DNA from: an uncultured Chlorobiota bacterium
GTDB lineage: Bacteria; Bacteroidota; Bacteroidia; Bacteroidales; JAADGE01
Assembly: GCA_947311265.1 (NCBI GenBank)
Contig: CAMZKQ010000066.1
Location: 1-6,323, forward strand
Direction: 5' to 3'
DNA length: 6,323 nucleotides
The notes under the pieces were generated by a model. That model was not told the origin of the DNA and ran no database searches. It worked only from the letters and a program-made list of their open reading frames with translations. Below are positions 5,882 to 6,323 of the stretch, piece after piece. Position 1 is the first letter of the stretch. Every line of letters starts with the position of its first letter. The position numbers and the translations under genes are program-made.

Positions 5882-5899
5882 AAGTTCTCTATTTTAGTT

Positions 5900-6112
5900 C
5901 TAGCTTTCTAATACTCTACCATCAGCCATGTTCATTTTTCCTGTAATAATATTAATCATATCAATAATAGTCCAAACTCCGCATCCGCCAAAAGTTAGAA
6001 GCATAAGCCACCAGTTATCGTAGCCCATCATCAGTCTGTGGATTCCAAATCCACCTGCAAACCAAGCTACTATAATCATTGTTGTTTTTTGTTGTAATTT
6101 TTTCTCTTCCAT
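5900..6112 (-). CDS. TM2 domain-containing protein
   Basis: A 70-residue, two-helix membrane protein. After a charged N-terminus (MEEKKLQQK), the first helix (about 12-29) carries GGFGIHRLMMGYD (20-32), the TM2 G-x-x-G-x-H-R signature. The second helix (34-56) carries GGCGVWTIIDMINIITG (42-58) with the conserved Asp51. The cellular role of bacterial TM2 proteins is not established. ATG at 6112 is preceded by an A/T-rich leader; no clear consensus promoter was found in 6113-6225. It appears to be the first gene of a leftward cluster with DUF2752 and CCC-motif genes, and is followed by the hairpin at 5843-5881. Confidence 0.9.
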   Translation of the reverse strand: MEEKKLQQKTTMIIVAWFAGGFGIHRLMMGYDNWWLMLLTFGGCGVWTIIDMINIITGKMNMADGRVLES

Positions 6113-6225
6113 AATAGTAATATAAAATAGGTTAAAAATATGTAATTTGTTGCAATGTAAGGATTATTTTAGTATTCACAAAATATTACTTTCCTTTTTA
6201 GGATTTTAATTTACTGTGGGCAAAA

Positions 6226-6323
6226 TTAAGCCATCAACTTTAAGAGTTCCTCCCTATCCTGAGCAGTTAATTGGTAATGAAATCCACTCACTTCATTTTT
6301 ATTCATTAGATTTAATATTTCTT
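6226..6323 (-). CDS. 3' end of an unidentified leftward gene (partial)
   Basis: On the minus strand a frame entering from the right edge is open for 32 codons and ends at TAA (6228-6226). It reads EILNLMNKNEVSGF, then HYQLTAQDREELLKLMA. The sequence is charged and amphipathic with a helical C-terminus, typical of a soluble protein. The other two leftward frames hit stops quickly. It lies 113 bp upstream of the TM2 start in the same direction, with no strong terminator in the gap. The piece is too short to assign a family. Confidence 0.55.
   Translation of the reverse strand, partial: EILNLMNKNEVSGFHYQLTAQDREELLKLMA

Overview
The window is AT-rich DNA whose gene content points to the phylum Bacteroidota (Cytophagales- or Flavobacteriia-like). 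The markers are a GWxTD-domain exported protein, a CCC-motif-type membrane protein next to a DUF2752 protein and a TM2-domain protein, a SiaB-family (DUF6272) kinase, A-rich gene starts without clear Shine-Dalgarno sequences, and a TAnnTTTG-type -7 element before yicC. No order, genus or species can be assigned from the sequence alone.

Layout. Positions 1-64 may hold the 5' end of a leftward membrane-protein gene (weak). A metallophosphoesterase (130-936, +) converges on and overlaps by 11 bp a SiaB-family anti-sigma-type kinase (926-1507, -) that starts with TTG. A yicC/yloC-family endoribonuclease gene follows (1738-2625, +). The 326-bp gap 2626-2951 is not empty. It holds a perfect 14-bp palindrome, a well-spaced sigma-54-type -24/-12 promoter, and about 115 nt downstream a strong intrinsic terminator, so it looks like a sigma-54-driven small RNA gene. 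Next is an exported GWxTD protein (2952-4229, +), then a 127-bp element with 15-bp terminal inverted repeats and a 6-bp AAGTAT target duplication (a MITE-like insertion). After that comes a two-helix membrane protein of DUF3592-like type (4413-4994, +).

The right third is a leftward cluster of small membrane proteins, transcribed in the order TM2 protein (5900-6112), DUF2752 protein (5430-5828) and degenerate CCC-motif protein (5023-5403). A hairpin/T-tract between the first two could end transcription or attenuate it. The 3' end of another leftward gene enters at the right edge (6226-6323).

How the genes work together: most are conserved housekeeping or unknown-function genes without an obvious shared pathway. 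The TM2-DUF2752-CCC cluster is the only set that looks like a functional unit. The most distinctive features are non-coding: the sigma-54 small RNA candidate and the MITE-like element. I found no defence system, CRISPR array, tRNA or rRNA.
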